From NCBI GenBank assembly GCA_000955795.1, contig JYOB01000016.1, positions 273,908 through 337,907 on the forward strand: a DNA stretch of 64,000 bases, written 5' to 3'. A model generated the notes under the pieces. The model worked only from the letters and a program-made list of their open reading frames with translations. It was not told where the DNA came from and did not search any database. Both the position numbers and the translations under genes were made by a program. This stretch comes from Burkholderiaceae bacterium 26 (GTDB lineage Bacteria; Pseudomonadota; Gammaproteobacteria; Burkholderiales; Burkholderiaceae). Within the stretch, counting starts at the first letter, position 1, and every line of letters begins with the position of its first letter. Positions 63,456 through 64,000 of the stretch are shown here, piece by piece.

Positions 63456-64000
63456 TCAGGAAGATGGCTTGACCCAGCCGCGCGAGACCGGCGCGGTGCG
63501 CTCGGGCGTGCGCCGGTAGGCATCGATCTGGGCGTTCAGTTGCGCGACCTCGGCTTCCAGGGTGCGGATGCGCTGGCGCAGTTGATCCGCTTCGTTTTGC
63601 GTCTGCTGGCGCACCGCATCGTTCTGCAAGCGTAGAAAGCGCTCGGTACCCGCCAGCGCGCTGGCCGCGCCCTCCAGGCGGGTCACGGTTTCCATGGTCT
63701 GTTCCAGGCGCTCGAGGGTCGCGTCGGTCAACTTGGGCGGGACGGCAGGCGCCGTGGCAAGCGCCTCGCCGAGACGGCGTTCCAAGTCGGCCATGGCGGC
63801 CTGCAATTGCCGATTGCGCGCGGCTTCGTGTTCCAGCGCGCGCTCCGCCACCTCAGCTCGGATGCGCGCTTCCATCCATTCGGCGCCCGCTCCCGGCGCA
63901 CCAATGGCGCGCGAGGCAATGCGGTTGCGCTCGTCACGTGCCGAAAGCGTACCCGTTTCTGCGTGCGCCAACGGGATCGGCCACGGCTCGACCGCATCCG
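63456..64000 (-). CDS. Coiled-coil protein of unknown function (5' end outside window)
   Basis: The frame is open to the window edge, so the start is not seen; at least 180 residues are encoded. Most of the visible protein is charged and helical (EVAERALEHEAARNRQLQAA, LRQRIRTLEAEVAQLNAQID), suggesting a long coiled coil that ends in a short proline/serine tail VSRGWVKPSS. Near the left of the visible part AHAETGTLSA is encoded by copy 9 of the dispersed repeat. I do not recognise the family. Confidence 0.65.
   Translation of the reverse strand, partial: DAVEPWPIPLAHAETGTLSARDERNRIASRAIGAPGAGAEWMEARIRAEVAERALEHEAARNRQLQAAMADLERRLGEALATAPAVPPKLTDATLERLEQTMETVTRLEGAASALAGTERFLRLQNDAVRQQTQNEADQLRQRIRTLEAEVAQLNAQIDAYRRTPERTAPVSRGWVKPSS
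63943..63962 (-). repeat. Dispersed 20-bp repeat, copy 9 (inside coiled-coil gene)
   Basis: Minus strand reads GCAGAAACGGGTACGCTTTC, 19 of 20 matching, and is translated in the same frame as copy 4 (Ala-Glu-Thr-Gly-Thr-Leu). Confidence 0.88.

Overview
The window is GC-rich chromosomal DNA of a Burkholderiales bacterium, most likely a Ralstonia of the R. pickettii group. The best single pointer is a class D beta-lactamase at 25170-25997 that reads as a close relative of OXA-22, the resident oxacillinase of R. pickettii. The MctP/DUF3311 pair, the Liv transporter, the aminobenzoyl-CoA cluster and the many regulators also fit a versatile soil/water beta-proteobacterium. Identity is inferred from remembered family sequences, not from a search.

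Layout. 1-185: end of a haloacid dehalogenase. 272-8531 (-): an eight-gene operon for aerobic CoA-dependent breakdown of 2-aminobenzoate (or salicylate): FAD monooxygenase/old-yellow-enzyme fusion, SDR, MarR regulator, enoyl-CoA hydratase, acyl-CoA dehydrogenase, aryl-CoA ligase, thioesterase, RidA. 8668-11032: dienelactone hydrolase and Pro-1 tautomerase, divergent from a GlxA-type regulator. 11143-12985: DUF2076 protein, a 117-residue orphan gene behind a leader built like the P4 phage immunity region, and a stretch with seven-base periodicity. 12988-18548: two histidine kinases and a monocarboxylate symporter. 18988-22922: autotransporter and a long AT-rich intergenic stretch with a possible small RNA. 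22923-26261: DHA2 efflux pump with ArsR regulator, OXA-22-like beta-lactamase, tRNA-Leu(CAG). 26428-33168 (-): six-gene signalling operon (PAS kinase, single-domain receiver, CheC phosphatase, receiver with degenerate HD-GYP, periplasmic binding protein, membrane kinase). 33403-37188 (-): D-threonine aldolase-like enzyme, haloacid dehalogenase, LysR regulator, proline iminopeptidase. 37309-40466: TetR regulator and a rifampicin-phosphotransferase-like enzyme. 40591-43767: a small protein, PiuC-type hydroxylase and Fur-box-controlled siderophore receptor. 44052-48029: ClcB channel, YciI protein, quinone oxidoreductase, LysR regulator. 48138-52735 (-): LivKHMGF transporter. 53185-57341: diguanylate cyclase, secreted protein, YhfC membrane protein. 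57338-61954 (-): DctD/DctB two-component system with its dicarboxylate or 2-oxoglutarate permease. 62237-63187: GalU. The right end holds a partial coiled-coil gene.

Two signals stand out beyond the genes. First, a 20-bp sequence, GCAGAAACGGGTACGCTTTT, occurs nine times with small variations between 44043 and 63962, in both orientations, between genes and inside reading frames, and I found no copy in the first 44 kb. Second, the leader of the orphan gene at 11938-12291 carries two copies of one block (A and C) flanking a segment (B) complementary to both, with the C copy containing the ribosome binding site; this is the seqA/seqB/seqC logic of satellite phage P4 immunity, here without an adjacent prophage.
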